Assembly: GCA_021014325.1 (NCBI GenBank)
Contig: CM037473.1
Coordinates: forward strand, 13,392,696 to 13,456,695
DNA from: Plazaster borealis
Lineage: Eukaryota > Echinodermata > Asteroidea > Forcipulatida > Labidiasteridae
Direction: 5' to 3'
DNA length: 64,000 nt
A program made the position numbers and the translations under genes. The notes beneath the pieces are model-generated. The model did not search any database. It saw only the letters and a program-made list of their open reading frames with translations, and was not told the DNA's origin. Positions 31,346 to 42,150 of the stretch are shown one piece after another (within the stretch, counting starts at the first letter, position 1; the number at the start of each line of letters is the position of its first letter).

Positions 31346-33674
31346 TCAGACCTTCATTTTAATAAATCTGATGAGAGCTGTAAATTGCTCTCCTTAAATC
31401 AAGAAAGTGAATTAAGGAGAGCGATTTGCTAATCGCTCTCAAACCCCAAGTTACACTTAAAAGTGCCGAGAACAATGAACACAACGATCACGATTGTGAT
31501 GTACACACAACGCACGATCCCGACACACAAAAGCATATCGTTTCCAATTCACAGGCTTGTAGTCTTGGTTACTTTGCGTGCGACAATAAATGTAAGAAAC
31601 ATTGAACGCTAGAGGGCGTTTTAACACAATTCGATAGCGCAAGAGTAAACGCCCTCTATTGGTAAAACTACGCGATAGCTTACAAAACCAAGTTACAAAC
31701 GCCTTGACCAAAGACTTGACGTTTCTGCACTGGGAAAGGGTATTTCCCCGAAATTGCAATGTTATCATCCCTGGTGTGCGTACGTAAAAACCATTATACA
31801 GCATTGTGGTCGCTGGTGGGCATGCACATTCTCTCGACAGCATGGTCGACGGAGCACAGTCCTGCGGAAATTTTAGCTTGTTTACGAAAAACTACAGAAC
31901 GTGTAGGCTTCATTCTACAAAAATTACCAATTTAGGATACCCTGGATGAACATTTTGATGGATAATTTTTTTTATTTTTTTTTATTTATTTTTTTTTCCG
32001 GGGTGTTAGTGATTGCGCAGAGGGCAGGCCTCAACCTTAACAGCGGCCACCAGCGGCCATTGCCGCGATGCCCCGGCGAATTGCCGTGATGCCCCTTTAA
32101 AAAACACGTACCTTACTGCCACTTGGCCGTCGTGCCCCTTTCCACTCCATTATATTATGTATTTGAAAGTGTTATTAAAAATAATGTTAACGTTGTGACC
32201 CATTCAATTAAGGTCAAATTGTTTCTGGACGTACGTAACGTACGCTCCGCACACTAGTTTTCATAAGGCTGTTTCCGAAGTACTTGCAGAGTGTGGAGAA
32301 TGTGGCATGGCAACCATATCAAACGTTGTTGAGTTGATTACTACTAAAAGCACGGCACCAGACTACTCTAATGTATAGACTGGCTACAGGTCCCTACACT
32401 GAATTACACATTTTCGCATTGATTCTGTCTATTGAGATCTGTATGTGTAGGGGATGGGGCCGGGAGCGGGATTCAGTCTATGTTTTTTTCTCGCTATTTC
32501 GCTGGTATCCAAGGCTTGTTCTTTTGGATAAATGTATTGGATAAATGTTTGTGAACCAGCGACCTGCCTGCGTTGCAACTTTCTTTTTCGTCGTAAAACA
32601 AACGTTTGTGTACACGCGTGGAAATGTCAAAATCGGAGCAGTTAACGGTGCAAAAAATTCGGAAATCTTTATCATAATCTATCAATTCAATATTGATCCA
32701 TCATCATGCAATCCCATAACAGACGTAAAGAAAAAGCACGAGGTCGAATTGGCCGGAGCAGCGGCAAAGTGCAAACGTTTAGACGCGGGTTTTTTTGGTG
32801 AGATTGTTAAGCCGGAACTCGGAAGGCATAAACCTCGTCATGTTCGGCATGCACGTTTACATAGGCCAATTATTAGACGTTGGGGATTCGTTTTCAATTT
32901 TCATAATCATATTTGTTTTTAAGAATATTGTTTTTCATGAATTTTATATTCAACTTCAAGGTCTGGTTGAATTTTCCGGAACAACATATTTTATTGAGCA
33001 TTGGGGTTGGGTGGGGAGATGGGGCGATGGTGATCCGGGATTGATATTTTTTCAGATGAGCACGCAGGGAATTAACTTTCTTAATATTTTTTCTGTATGA
33101 TTTTTTCCAAGAATTCTGTGTTCTGGGGCAACGATTTTTTGTCAAGTGAGCGTGTTGGAGTATATATGTCATTAACAAATAAAAGTTTGAAAATGGCCTT
33201 GGTGCCCTTTCAGTTGGCCTTGGTGCCCCTCTCTTTTTTGGAGCCTTCAAGGCCAAGTGGCCTTGACCCTCTGAAGCTTAAGGTTGAGGCCTGAGAGGGC
33301 CCGACCACCACCCCTGTGGAATTTTATAGGCGCCGCTCAGATATGTTTGTGTGAACGGCTGCAGTAAACATCAAGCACGCACGCACACACAATCAAAGAA
33401 GACTTTGATAGGACTCGTTTACCACTGCCAACTCACAACATTCAAGCAGCTTATTTTAATCAACAATCTTGGGGGGGGGGGAGAAAGCGTGCCCTCTTTA
33501 GATGTTGCCACTGCCAACTCCGAGATTCAAACGGCTTATTTTAATCAACAATTAGGGTTTAAAAAAAAATGCTCTTCTTAAATTTGTAAGGAGTGCTTTT
33601 TTTTGCTCTCCTTAAAAATATTAAGGAGCGCGACGGCGAGTGAGTGCGATCGTGCTCCTTTAAAATTATGGCCT
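31346..33674. other. 2.3-kb segment interrupting the ~110-bp tandem repeat
   Basis: Related tandem units lie on both sides, suggesting an insertion. Both edges carry CTCTCCTTAA-type foldbacks (31386-31422 and 33607-33631). Inside are an inverted 16-mer, CAGGCCTCAACCTTAA, at 32025-32040 and 33278-33293, and a foldback with AGAGGGCGTTTT near 31610-31660. A 125-codon plus-strand frame (32545-32922) and the overlapping minus frames are not protein-like enough to call. No transposase motif was recognised. Confidence 0.4.
33420..33556 (+). repeat. Two-copy tandem duplication, ~86-bp period
   Basis: CCACTGCCAACTC followed by GCTTATTTTAATCAACAAT occurs twice, at 33422 and 33508, separated by a G-run (33472-33481). 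It is probably a local duplication. Confidence 0.7.
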
Positions 33675-33905
33675 GATTGTTGCAACAATGTTAAAGGGTA
33701 ACAATGTATCATAACATCGCGAGAAAGTTTTGCTGCAATATTGCCTTACGGTTACAGTTTCGTCATGGTACATTTGCTAACGTTTACACAACGTTTCAAC
33801 AATGTTGCAGTTTTCCGTTCCGTAACAACGCATGGACGTTTTCTCAAGATGCAATTGCCTTTTGGTTGCAGTTTTGTTATGATACATGCTTTAGATCCGC
33901 AAATG
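33675..33905 (+). repeat. ~110-bp tandem repeat units, second block
   Basis: GTTGCAACAATGTTAAAGGG, GTATCATAACATCGCGAGAA and TTGCCTTACGGTTACAG match the 30965-31345 units. About two units are present. Confidence 0.65.
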
Positions 33906-34641
33906 ATGATAAGACAATGTTTTGTTATTTCCCGATACTGGCTTTGTGTTGATCATAATGAAAAGTTTTGGACATTTGCTTGTCTGTGTGTGCGCGCGTA
34001 CACACAATGCACGTAATAGCATTACCTTGCATTTGCAGTTGCGCCCTCAAATTGGTCATATCACTAAAATGGACGAGGCTGTAAATTTGGGGTGATCAGA
34101 ATATTAAACAAAATATCCCTGCCTTTCTAGTGATACCATTTGTTTACATCATAACCGAGAAGATGATTCGACCATTTTAGTTTACAAAACTTGAGTCATA
34201 CCCCAAAACCGCAGAAGTACCTATTCAAATGTGCAGAACACGCAAACAGCAACCTATTTTTTTACTGCATGGCCTCGCTCGCCGCTTTATAACCAAAGGA
34301 ACAACTCAGTGTAGCCTTTGGGGTGACGTCATTCTCGAAGCCTGTGAAATCATCTTCACACTGATGCAACAGCTGTGTCTATTGGACAATATTTTCCAAC
34401 GACCATCTTTAATTAAAAAACTTATACCCAATCACTGCCGCGGTTACTTTGTATGCCAGGGCACATACCATTCACATAACAATGTATAACATTATTTCAC
34501 AGCGGGTGTGTGTGTGTGCGCGGGCGCGCCGTGTTGTGTGTACAGAGCTTTTGTCCTATTTTGTATACTTAGTTTTCATTATGGTTTGATGTTGGCTCAT
34601 GGTCGGCAACCATGTTGTACATAACATTTAGAATAATGGCT
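33906..34641. other. Unassigned spacer with a GT-rich tract
   Basis: A GTGTGTGTGTG tract lies near 34505-34520. The 86-codon plus-strand frame at 34229-34489 shows no recognised family and no splice context. Confidence 0.35.
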
Positions 34642-34994
34642 TTAACCCTAACCATGCTAAATGCAACAATATGCACCAAATGGTAAAAGTTGTTGTAATC
34701 TGTTGCATTTGGCAGTCAACTCAGATGTCATTCTTTGACTGAACTTGTTGCATTTAGCAGTCAAAGTGACTTCATATTGGTGTTGCATTTTGTTGTAGTC
34801 ACCACTACACTTATGTGCATACTGTTGCATTTAGCAGGGCAAACCCCCTTGCTCAGTCCTAACAAACAACATGCCTGCACAATGCAACAAAATCCCTTGT
34901 TGCATTTTGTTGCATTTGGCAGGGTTCTCATTTCAACTGTGTTGCATTCCGTTGTATTTGGCAGGGTATGTGGAGGGACCCTGATGGGGGTTAA
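34642..34994 (-). mobile_element. TGCAAC-rich repeat element, copy 2 with TTAA flanks
   Basis: It starts TTAACCCTAACCATGC and ends GACCCTGATGGGGGTTAA. Several spaced TGTTGCATTTAGCAG motifs lie between. Reverse complement of 18736-19150, but without that copy's internal microsatellite. TTAA at both edges suggests the same target preference as the MITE families 1 and 2. Confidence 0.75.
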
Positions 34995-35174
34995 GCCAAC
35001 ATCTTTCTTTTTTCTTAAGGATTTTTAAATACTTGATATATTGCAGGGCTATAACCAAATGTGGTTAAGTCTATCTGGGCTTAAAGAGATCAAAGTATAT
35101 CCTTTGTTTTTTTTAACTGTTTGATAGTTTTAATCCTATATATAAATGTAGATATAATTACAATAAAACCAACC

Positions 35175-35480
35175 TGTGAATAGGGCCCATTGCATTTAAA
35201 AGGTAGCTGTTTTGAGGTATCGCCGAAAATCTGGAACGGATATGTCCACGATGAAGAATAATCATATTGGAATGCACAATCTGAGAAACGGTTTCATGCA
35301 GAAATGTTTCTCAGATTGACAATCTTTGAATCCCTGTCTCTAAAACCATATTCATTAGAAGGGAATCGTTTCTCAAAATGTTATACATTATCAACAGCTG
35401 CAGTGCTTCTTAACCAAATAAGTTTTGGTCCTAATTTTCGGAGTAATTACCAAAGGTATATCCTCATGTTAAAGCAGAAC
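35175..35480 (+). mobile_element. TTAA MITE subfamily, 5'-eroded copy
   Basis: AAAATCTGGAACGGATATGT, CACAATCTGAGAAACG and TTACCAAAGGTATATCC align with 16694-17071. The left terminus is not recognisable. Confidence 0.6.
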
Positions 35481-36042
35481 CGTCTTTACAAATAATAGTT
35501 TGCTAATGCTAACGTTACCAAAAGTGTTTAAGGTGGAGCAGTCAAATGCCAGTAATCCCGAAAATGCATAAAGAAGTCATTACTCAGTTAGATTAGACGA
35601 TCAAACTAATGATGAGCCAACGTGTGTGATTTTTCTTTGATAAAATCATAACAATTTGGTTGATTTTGGTTATCCGAGGCAAGTTTTTGTACTTTTGCGT
35701 ATATATTGTCTACAAAAAAAAATATGTTAAAGATGGATATGAAGGGTGTATTCTAAGCAACAAGAATTATTTAGCCTTCTTAACATTGTATGTACGAACC
35801 ATATTTAGCAAAACAAATTAATATTGGAAGTTTGGAATGATAACAGATTCGAAAATAAAAACGACTCTTACGTGACAAATTTCCGCGGTTTTTCAAAAAA
35901 GTTTCAGCATATTGACCGCTGGTGGCGCTGTGTGAAAAAGCTGATTGTATGACTGACGTATACCCGTAGAGTCCGTAGAGACGACCTGAACATTGCACTT
36001 TGACCTGTACGTATAGCGTATGCTATCTGCTGTTTTTTTATA
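35481..36042. other. Unassigned spacer
   Basis: No supported gene or named repeat was found. Confidence 0.35.
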
Positions 36043-36240
36043 AAATAGTGAGGCTGTCAGACTCACTATTATTACTATCGCTAGTATTACTATCACTATC
36101 AGATGAGCTGGGGGCCGACAGCAGTTCCCTCACAATGCTGTGCTCCTCCCAAGAATCATTATCAGAAAGATCTTCCATCATATTCTGCAAGTTCTCGACG
36201 TGTATTTCTCCGACTGGTTTATTTATCTCTCGCGTCTCAG
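36043..36240 (-). CDS. Possible terminal exon with acidic serine-rich tail
   Basis: The minus strand reads TETREINKPVGEIHVENLQN, MMEDLSDNDSWEEHSIVREL, then an SDSDSNTSDSNNSESD tail, SLTIL and TAA. The composition is that of a disordered protein end and there is no internal stop. Upstream the frame stays open past 36300 without an obvious acceptor. A trinucleotide-like AGTGATAGTAATA pattern could instead explain the tail as expanded repeat. Function unknown. Confidence 0.25.
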
Positions 36241-36539
36241 TCCACGGACCGTATGCGTGTGTATGTCGTATACGACGACATACATACGTTGTATACGACG
36301 TACTAATGTATATACGGGCGCAGGGTCCAGATCTTATCCACGGATGTATGTCATCAAAACCGGTGAAATATTTTATTCATGATATGTAAATGAAGTGATG
36401 ACGACACGCTCATTTCGCGAATTTACTGTCTAAATTATTGTCTTTTTAAAAACATGTCTGAACTTTTGAAACTTTGTGTAAGTGAAACTTACACAAAGAT
36501 GTCCATCTTTCAGCAAAAGTACAAAACAAACATTTATAG

Positions 36540-36917
36540 TTAAAGGAACGTTACAGAACTGGTAATTAAAATTTTCTCTAAGATCACAGATTTACATAAA
36601 ACTTATACGGTCTAATGATGATGATAGTAGAAAACATCCCATGAAATATTTCTGTCTGAAATGGCATATTTGATGAGACATAAATAAAACTAATTTCCGA
36701 TTGGAGTTTAACGCTCATGAGCGTTTTATTCATGCATTATTGTATAACACATGCAAATGTGTAATCGGTTTTTCACTATTTTCTCGTGACCCAGATGGCC
36801 GATCGATCTCAAACTTCTACTGTTTTGTCAGTTTATGTGTATGGTGGATTATATAAAGTGCTTACACTGCCAGCAACTGTTTTGTTAGCAAAAACCAATT
36901 CTGTAATGTTCCTTTAA
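36540..36917 (-). mobile_element. TTAA-flanked MITE, family 2, inverted copy
   Basis: TTAA at 36540-36543 and 36914-36917 flank ends AGGAACGTTACAGAACTGG and CAATTCTGTAATGTTCCT. It is the reverse complement of 2253-2612 throughout, including GCTCATGAGCG. It has slightly more interior sequence than that copy. Confidence 0.85.
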
Positions 36918-37199
36918 AACACTTAAATTAACAAGTCAAAAAGGTGTAAACCATGACTGGAAAGTCCAGGATCCTGGACTATATAAATAAAAGACATGTG
37001 AATAGAAGGATGTATATAGAACTGTGTAGGTTGTAGTGACTGCAGATTATATTTAGTTGGTATCATAAATTAGATAATAAACTGTATTTAAGTAACAAAT
37101 AACAGTGCATGATCAGACACTAATTAGTTGAATTAATTATAAAGGGAATTTACTAATTTAAAAAAAAAGATCAATTATATGTTGTTATTTTAGAATACT

Positions 37200-37510
37200 A
37201 GTACTTTGGCCCAACGCTGTGGCAGCGTTGAGTCCAAATGGTTTTCAACGTTAGTAAACTACGTTGTCTCAACATCAACAAAACTCCACCCAAATTCGTC
37301 ACCACAACGTTACACATTAAACGTTAGTTAACAACATATTGTGACAATGTAAGGTTAATTTTGGATGTGGTATGGCATTGGTTTACAACGTTAGAAGACA
37401 ATGTTGTCACAACATCAAGAAAACTCCACACAAATTCGTCACCATAATGTTACACATCAACGTTGCCATAACGAAAACGAAGCAACAACGTTTGCAACGT
37501 TTTTTTGGTT
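37200..37510 (+). repeat. AACGTT-rich tandem repeat, ~140-bp period
   Basis: Two units share CAACGTTAGNANAC, GTTGTCNCAACATCA, AAACTCCAC and CAAATTCGTCACCA, starting near 37240 and 37380. The ends are rich in CAACGTT/AACGTTG. Similar in style to, but not the same as, the ~110-bp units at 30965. Confidence 0.65.
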
Positions 37511-37952
37511 AGCTGGGAAGGTGAAGCAGTTTTTGCACTGAAAGCATATTTTTTACTAGTTAGTCATAAAGTGCTACAATTTATTTTCATTTCTGCAATT
37601 ACCTGACTTAAAACAAGATTTGTTTTGTTTATGTTTTTGCTGGCTATTAAAAAGCTCCTAGGTAAGTGTGCTTTACCTGGTCATTCCAGTTCTTTGATTC
37701 TTACAGCAGAAAGACATGTTTTGCTTAAGGCATGTCAGGGTAATCAATTATGGAGGTTATTTTAATACTTCTTTAACTTTAAATGAAGCATGAATGTTAT
37801 TTGATTTTACCCTTGCACCACTGTGTGATAAGAACTGTGTACTCAAAAATCCAGCGATCCAATTTACACGTGCGGTCAAGTGTGGTAGCTGGCAAAAGAG
37901 GCATCAAGTTGTATTCTTTTTTGATCTTGCGAAATGTCTACCTGTATGCAGT
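37511..37952. other. Unassigned spacer
   Basis: No supported gene; the frame at 37794-38144 mostly reads into the adjacent MITE. Confidence 0.35.
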
Positions 37953-38186
37953 TTAAAGGCACTGAACACGTTTGGAAATTGGCAAAGACCAGTGTTCTCA
38001 CTTGGTGTATCCCAACATATGCATTTTAGTGAGAAATTACCTCTTTCTCAAAAACTACGTTACTTCAGAGGGAGTCGTTTCCTACAATGTTTTATACTAT
38101 CAACAGCTCTCCGTTGCTTGTTACCAAGTAAGTTTTTATGCTAATATTTGTTTTGAGTCATTACCAAACGTGTACGGTACCTTTAA
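37953..38186 (-). mobile_element. TTAA-flanked MITE, family 1, internally deleted, inverted
   Basis: TTAA at 37953-37956 and 38183-38186 bound 234 bp. The two ends match those of 349-722 in reverse, but the central part, including the 30-base palindrome, is missing. It is a shorter, deletion-derived form. Confidence 0.85.
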
Positions 38187-39060
38187 GGTGACCTGATTCG
38201 TTTGAAGAGGGATCATGTTAAAACACTCGTATTTTGATACGCTAAACTAAGCCTCATAAAAGTTCTTGAAAGTTTTTAACAAGCATGCACACAAAGCAGT
38301 TACTTCTGGGAGCCAATCAGCGTTGGTTTTCAGTACATTAGTATTAAACGAGAAGTAATCAATACAGCACACTGCCCAAGGCAGTATTATAGTTGGGAAA
38401 AAAAATGTTTTAACACCGGAAAATGACAAAGACAAAACCTCAAGATGTCATCCTGTCTTCGTACAGAAAATAATCATCAAATCAAATTAATGTCACTAGC
38501 CCAAATTTAGTGCCAGCTAATTTTCTGATCGTGAACGTTGTGAGCGAAGCGAGCAGAGTATCGCGCCTGACAGACAGCCAGGGTTCTAGGGGCCGGCTTG
38601 AGGGATTTTAGCATTTTTCAGGGGTAAAATTGAGGTTTCTGATGCACAATTTTTAATGTCGGGGCCTAAACATAAATATATAATAAATTTCATGATATCA
38701 TGTCACTGTTGGCACATTGCACTGTATTTTGTGTATTATTTGTTTATTATAAGTTTGTTTGTCGTAATGTGATTTTGTAATGTACTGTTCTCCGAACGTT
38801 TTAAAGTTATATTTATATAATATTGGGTTTTTAAAGATCAATTTTTTTTTTTAAAGGAACCATTGGTATGATTGATCGAGCATGTCAAGCAACAACAATC
38901 AGCCGTTCAATCAACAGCCGATCCAGTTTTTTTAGTTGGCAATTTTTTAATCCATGTATTGCACTGATCAATACAACCAACATGTTAGAAACAGGTTAGA
39001 AACATGTAACAGCCGTATGAATTGTACAACACGTGATCGTGTATAAATTCTCCTTAAGAA
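38187..39060. other. Unassigned spacer
   Basis: AT-rich with no named repeat or coding frame. Confidence 0.35.
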
Positions 39061-39069
39061 AAAACAGAT

Positions 39070-39180
39070 CGTCGGCCATTTTGTTTTCGCTTTGGCAACA
39101 AAATGTCAACAATTTGCGGTCGATTTTAGACCTCTTATGAGTGAACAATCAATGTGTGTGTGTGTTTGTATAGAGCAGAG
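39070..39180 (+). promoter_or_regulatory. Candidate promoter or first exon
   Basis: CGGCCATTTTG (39073-39083), a YY1-like element often found at metazoan start sites, is followed by a short frame from ATG 39136 (MSEQSMCVCVCIEQ). This reaches GCAGAG followed by GTAAGC, a consensus donor, near 39180. A further donor-like GTAAGAAC lies near 39243. No downstream exon can be checked because the contig ends at 39500. Confidence 0.22.
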
Positions 39181-39500
39181 GTAAGCTGTTTTGTATATGG
39201 ATGCTGAAGGAGGGGAAAAACGCAAATTGACTGGAAAAAACTGTAAGAACATGCCGTGAATGTGATGATTTCCCCCGTCTACTGACCCATTCATGGTTGG
39301 TATGGAAGAATGGCTGACCGAAGACAACGGTGCAGGCTGGGTCGGTGACGGTCAATGTTTTGCACATTTTTAATTACAATTGTGATATTAAAATACTTGG
39401 GTTCTAGAGACATGATACACAGAAAATTGGTAAATTTCATCAATTATGAATGACTAAAAAACTATTTTTACGACGTTATTTTATTTTACAAATTATGTTA

Positions 39501-40000
39501 NNNNNNNNNNNNNNNNNNNNNNNNNNNNNNNNNNNNNNNNNNNNNNNNNNNNNNNNNNNNNNNNNNNNNNNNNNNNNNNNNNNNNNNNNNNNNNNNNNNN
39601 NNNNNNNNNNNNNNNNNNNNNNNNNNNNNNNNNNNNNNNNNNNNNNNNNNNNNNNNNNNNNNNNNNNNNNNNNNNNNNNNNNNNNNNNNNNNNNNNNNNN
39701 NNNNNNNNNNNNNNNNNNNNNNNNNNNNNNNNNNNNNNNNNNNNNNNNNNNNNNNNNNNNNNNNNNNNNNNNNNNNNNNNNNNNNNNNNNNNNNNNNNNN
39801 NNNNNNNNNNNNNNNNNNNNNNNNNNNNNNNNNNNNNNNNNNNNNNNNNNNNNNNNNNNNNNNNNNNNNNNNNNNNNNNNNNNNNNNNNNNNNNNNNNNN
39901 NNNNNNNNNNNNNNNNNNNNNNNNNNNNNNNNNNNNNNNNNNNNNNNNNNNNNNNNNNNNNNNNNNNNNNNNNNNNNNNNNNNNNNNNNNNNNNNNNNNN
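39501..40000. other. Assembly gap of exactly 500 N
   Basis: The second fixed-length scaffold gap. If the contig to its left is flipped, this gap should be replaced by a ~4.6-kb overlap. Confidence 0.99.
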
Positions 40001-40384
40001 ACTATTCAACACAATGGTTTAAGAGGAAGTTTTTAAGCGGGGGGACAAAAGGGATAAGTGAGGACAGAAAATCCTATCAAGAGGGTAAATGTTTCTCTCT
40101 AGAAGATTCTATCTACCACAGTTCGGAATGCCACCGGCAGACAGGTGGTGGTGTGGGGAGCCATGTTTTTGTGTGTTTTTTTCCTCCCGCTCATTTTTTT
40201 GCAGCTGAAATCTGTAATCAAATTTTTAGAATAAATGTGACCAGGTCTGCACAAAGGCCCTTATGTAAAAATAATTTTGGAGTAAGATCTGGCATAGATG
40301 GAAAGTTCTTTTCTCAGCTTTAATTTTGTATATGTTAGAAGTCTGAATCCAATTCTCTTTATTCCGGTCCTGACTAATATCATT

Positions 40385-41230
40385 AATGTGTCATTTTCTA
40401 TTAGAGTCTTCCCGAGTCATTGAAAGAATCTGCTATCTCTCCAATTGTAAAGAAACGGACACTGGACCCAAATACACTTAAAAACTATTTGCCAGTATCG
40501 AACATAAAGCTTTACAAACAAGAAATGGTAGCTGCAAACGCTTCCTGGAACATATCAACATCACAATTTGTCTGAAAAATTCCAATCCGCTGGCAAATCT
40601 GCTCATTCAACTGAGACTGCACTTATCTGGATATGACATTGCTACTGCTATAGATCTTTGCTGTTCCGACCAACATGCCAGACTTCTTGTTATGCTCGAC
40701 CTTTTGACACAATAGATCATTCAATTTTCATCCAAAGACTTCATAGGCGGTTTCATATTAACGGAAAAGCTCTGACATTGTTTGATACTTGCCTCCAAAA
40801 TCGCTCAAACAGGGTTGGTATCTCTGGAACTTTTCTGATGCCCACGTCATGGAATATGGTTTCTCCAAGGATCTTTAATTGGACCAATAGGATACAGCTC
40901 TTACACTCGTCCAGTAGGAACCATTCTTCGTGCAAGCGGCGTCAAATACCACATCTCGCCGATGACATGCAAATCCTTGTGAGTTTTGATCCAAGAGAGG
41001 AGGGTGCGTGGAAGTGGCTCTCCACAAATTACAATCTTGTGTGCGACAAATAAAGCAATGGATGACAATCAACAAGCTGCAACTAAAAGAGTCAAAAACA
41101 CAGTTTTCGTTGCAGCCTCTGCTAGGTTTGCCTCCTGCCTTTCAAATGTTACTTTGACTCTTGGTAATGTTATGATTAAACCATCAAAATCGTTGCGTAA
41201 CCTGGGCATTTTAATTGATCCTCTTTTGAA
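40385..41230 (+). mobile_element. LINE reverse transcriptase fragment, second assembly of the same copy
   Basis: It encodes the same RT blocks as 26910-27790 (FDTCLQNRSNRVGISGT, ADDMQILVSFDPREE, NLGILIDPLLNK) with additional frameshifts, such as loss of TAC before GCCGATGAC near 40957. It is probably the same genomic locus, not a second insertion. Confidence 0.8.
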
Positions 41231-41915
41231 CAAAGTTCCTTTTAAAAGCTTTTATTTTGAATTGATAATTATTGACTGGTTGTTTTCCGCTCTTTTCTTA
41301 CAAAATGTTCATTACATTTTGTCTCTGTTTTATTTTGCCTGATTGTGTTAACTTTTTCTCTTTACAGGTTTTATAACCCGTTCTCTCCACAGGATTGTTT
41401 TAACCTTTGTTTCTCTCAACTTTGCTCCCCGTGACATAACTTCCTATGTCACTTGCTACTGACACCAAGTGCCTTTTCCGTAAGCTCAAAGCTTAAAGAA
41501 AAGAACATTCGCTACTTGACACATCTTGATAAGTACCGTTGTTACCTTATCCATTATTATCCATAAAGGACTCCAGATCAAGTGTGCCTTCCTTTGTTGA
41601 CCTTGACCCCTCATTTTTAAAGAAATGGAATAAGACACTCACTAACACGTCTTTCCATCTGCTCAGGCTGCTGGGAGATCAATGCCAACAATACATTGAT
41701 AACCAGTTACTTGAGATAACAGAAACTGAATCTCAACTCAAAGAGTCATGCTCCAATTAAGAGTATGAGCAATTAAAAGTTATCCTACTATTCAATGTCA
41801 ACCACCTACGATCCACCCTACTAGACAAACAGAACAAGAAACGCATGAATGTCCAAGCTAACCATAAGAAATACATTCATAGGCGTTTCCACAGTAAGAG
41901 GCCAACTTATAACCT

Positions 41916-42150
41916 GTTCTCTCTACAGGGTTTTGTGTTAACCTTTTCTCTTTACAGGTTTAGAAATAACCCGTTTTCTCCACAGGTTTCATAACCCGTT
42001 CTCTACAGGATTGTGTTAATTTTTTCTTATTACTGGTTTAGAAATAACTTGTTTTTCCACAGGTTTCATAACCTGTTCTTTTACAGGATTGTGTTAACTT
42101 TTTTCTCTTTACAGGTTTTATAACCCGTTCTCTCCACAGGATTGTTTTAA
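41916..42150 (+). repeat. Array of splice-acceptor-like motifs, plus strand
   Basis: Eight ACAGG sites, each with a pyrimidine tract, lie in about 230 bp (for example TTCTCTCTACAGGG, TTTCTCTTTACAGG and GTTCTCTCCACAGG). GTGTTAAC precedes alternate ones. A further array of the same kind lies at 44690-44925. Confidence 0.7.

Noticed and set aside
32545..32922. 125-codon plus-strand frame as a gene
   Set aside because: No recognisable domain, no splice or promoter context, and equally long overlapping frames exist on the other strand.
34229..34489. 86-codon plus-strand frame as a gene
   Set aside because: Composition and context give no support, and no homologous family is recognised.
36255..36285. 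Small regulatory hairpin (GTATGTCGT / ACGACATAC)
   Set aside because: A 9-bp stem in a TATACGAC-rich low-complexity patch is too weak to call a functional structure.
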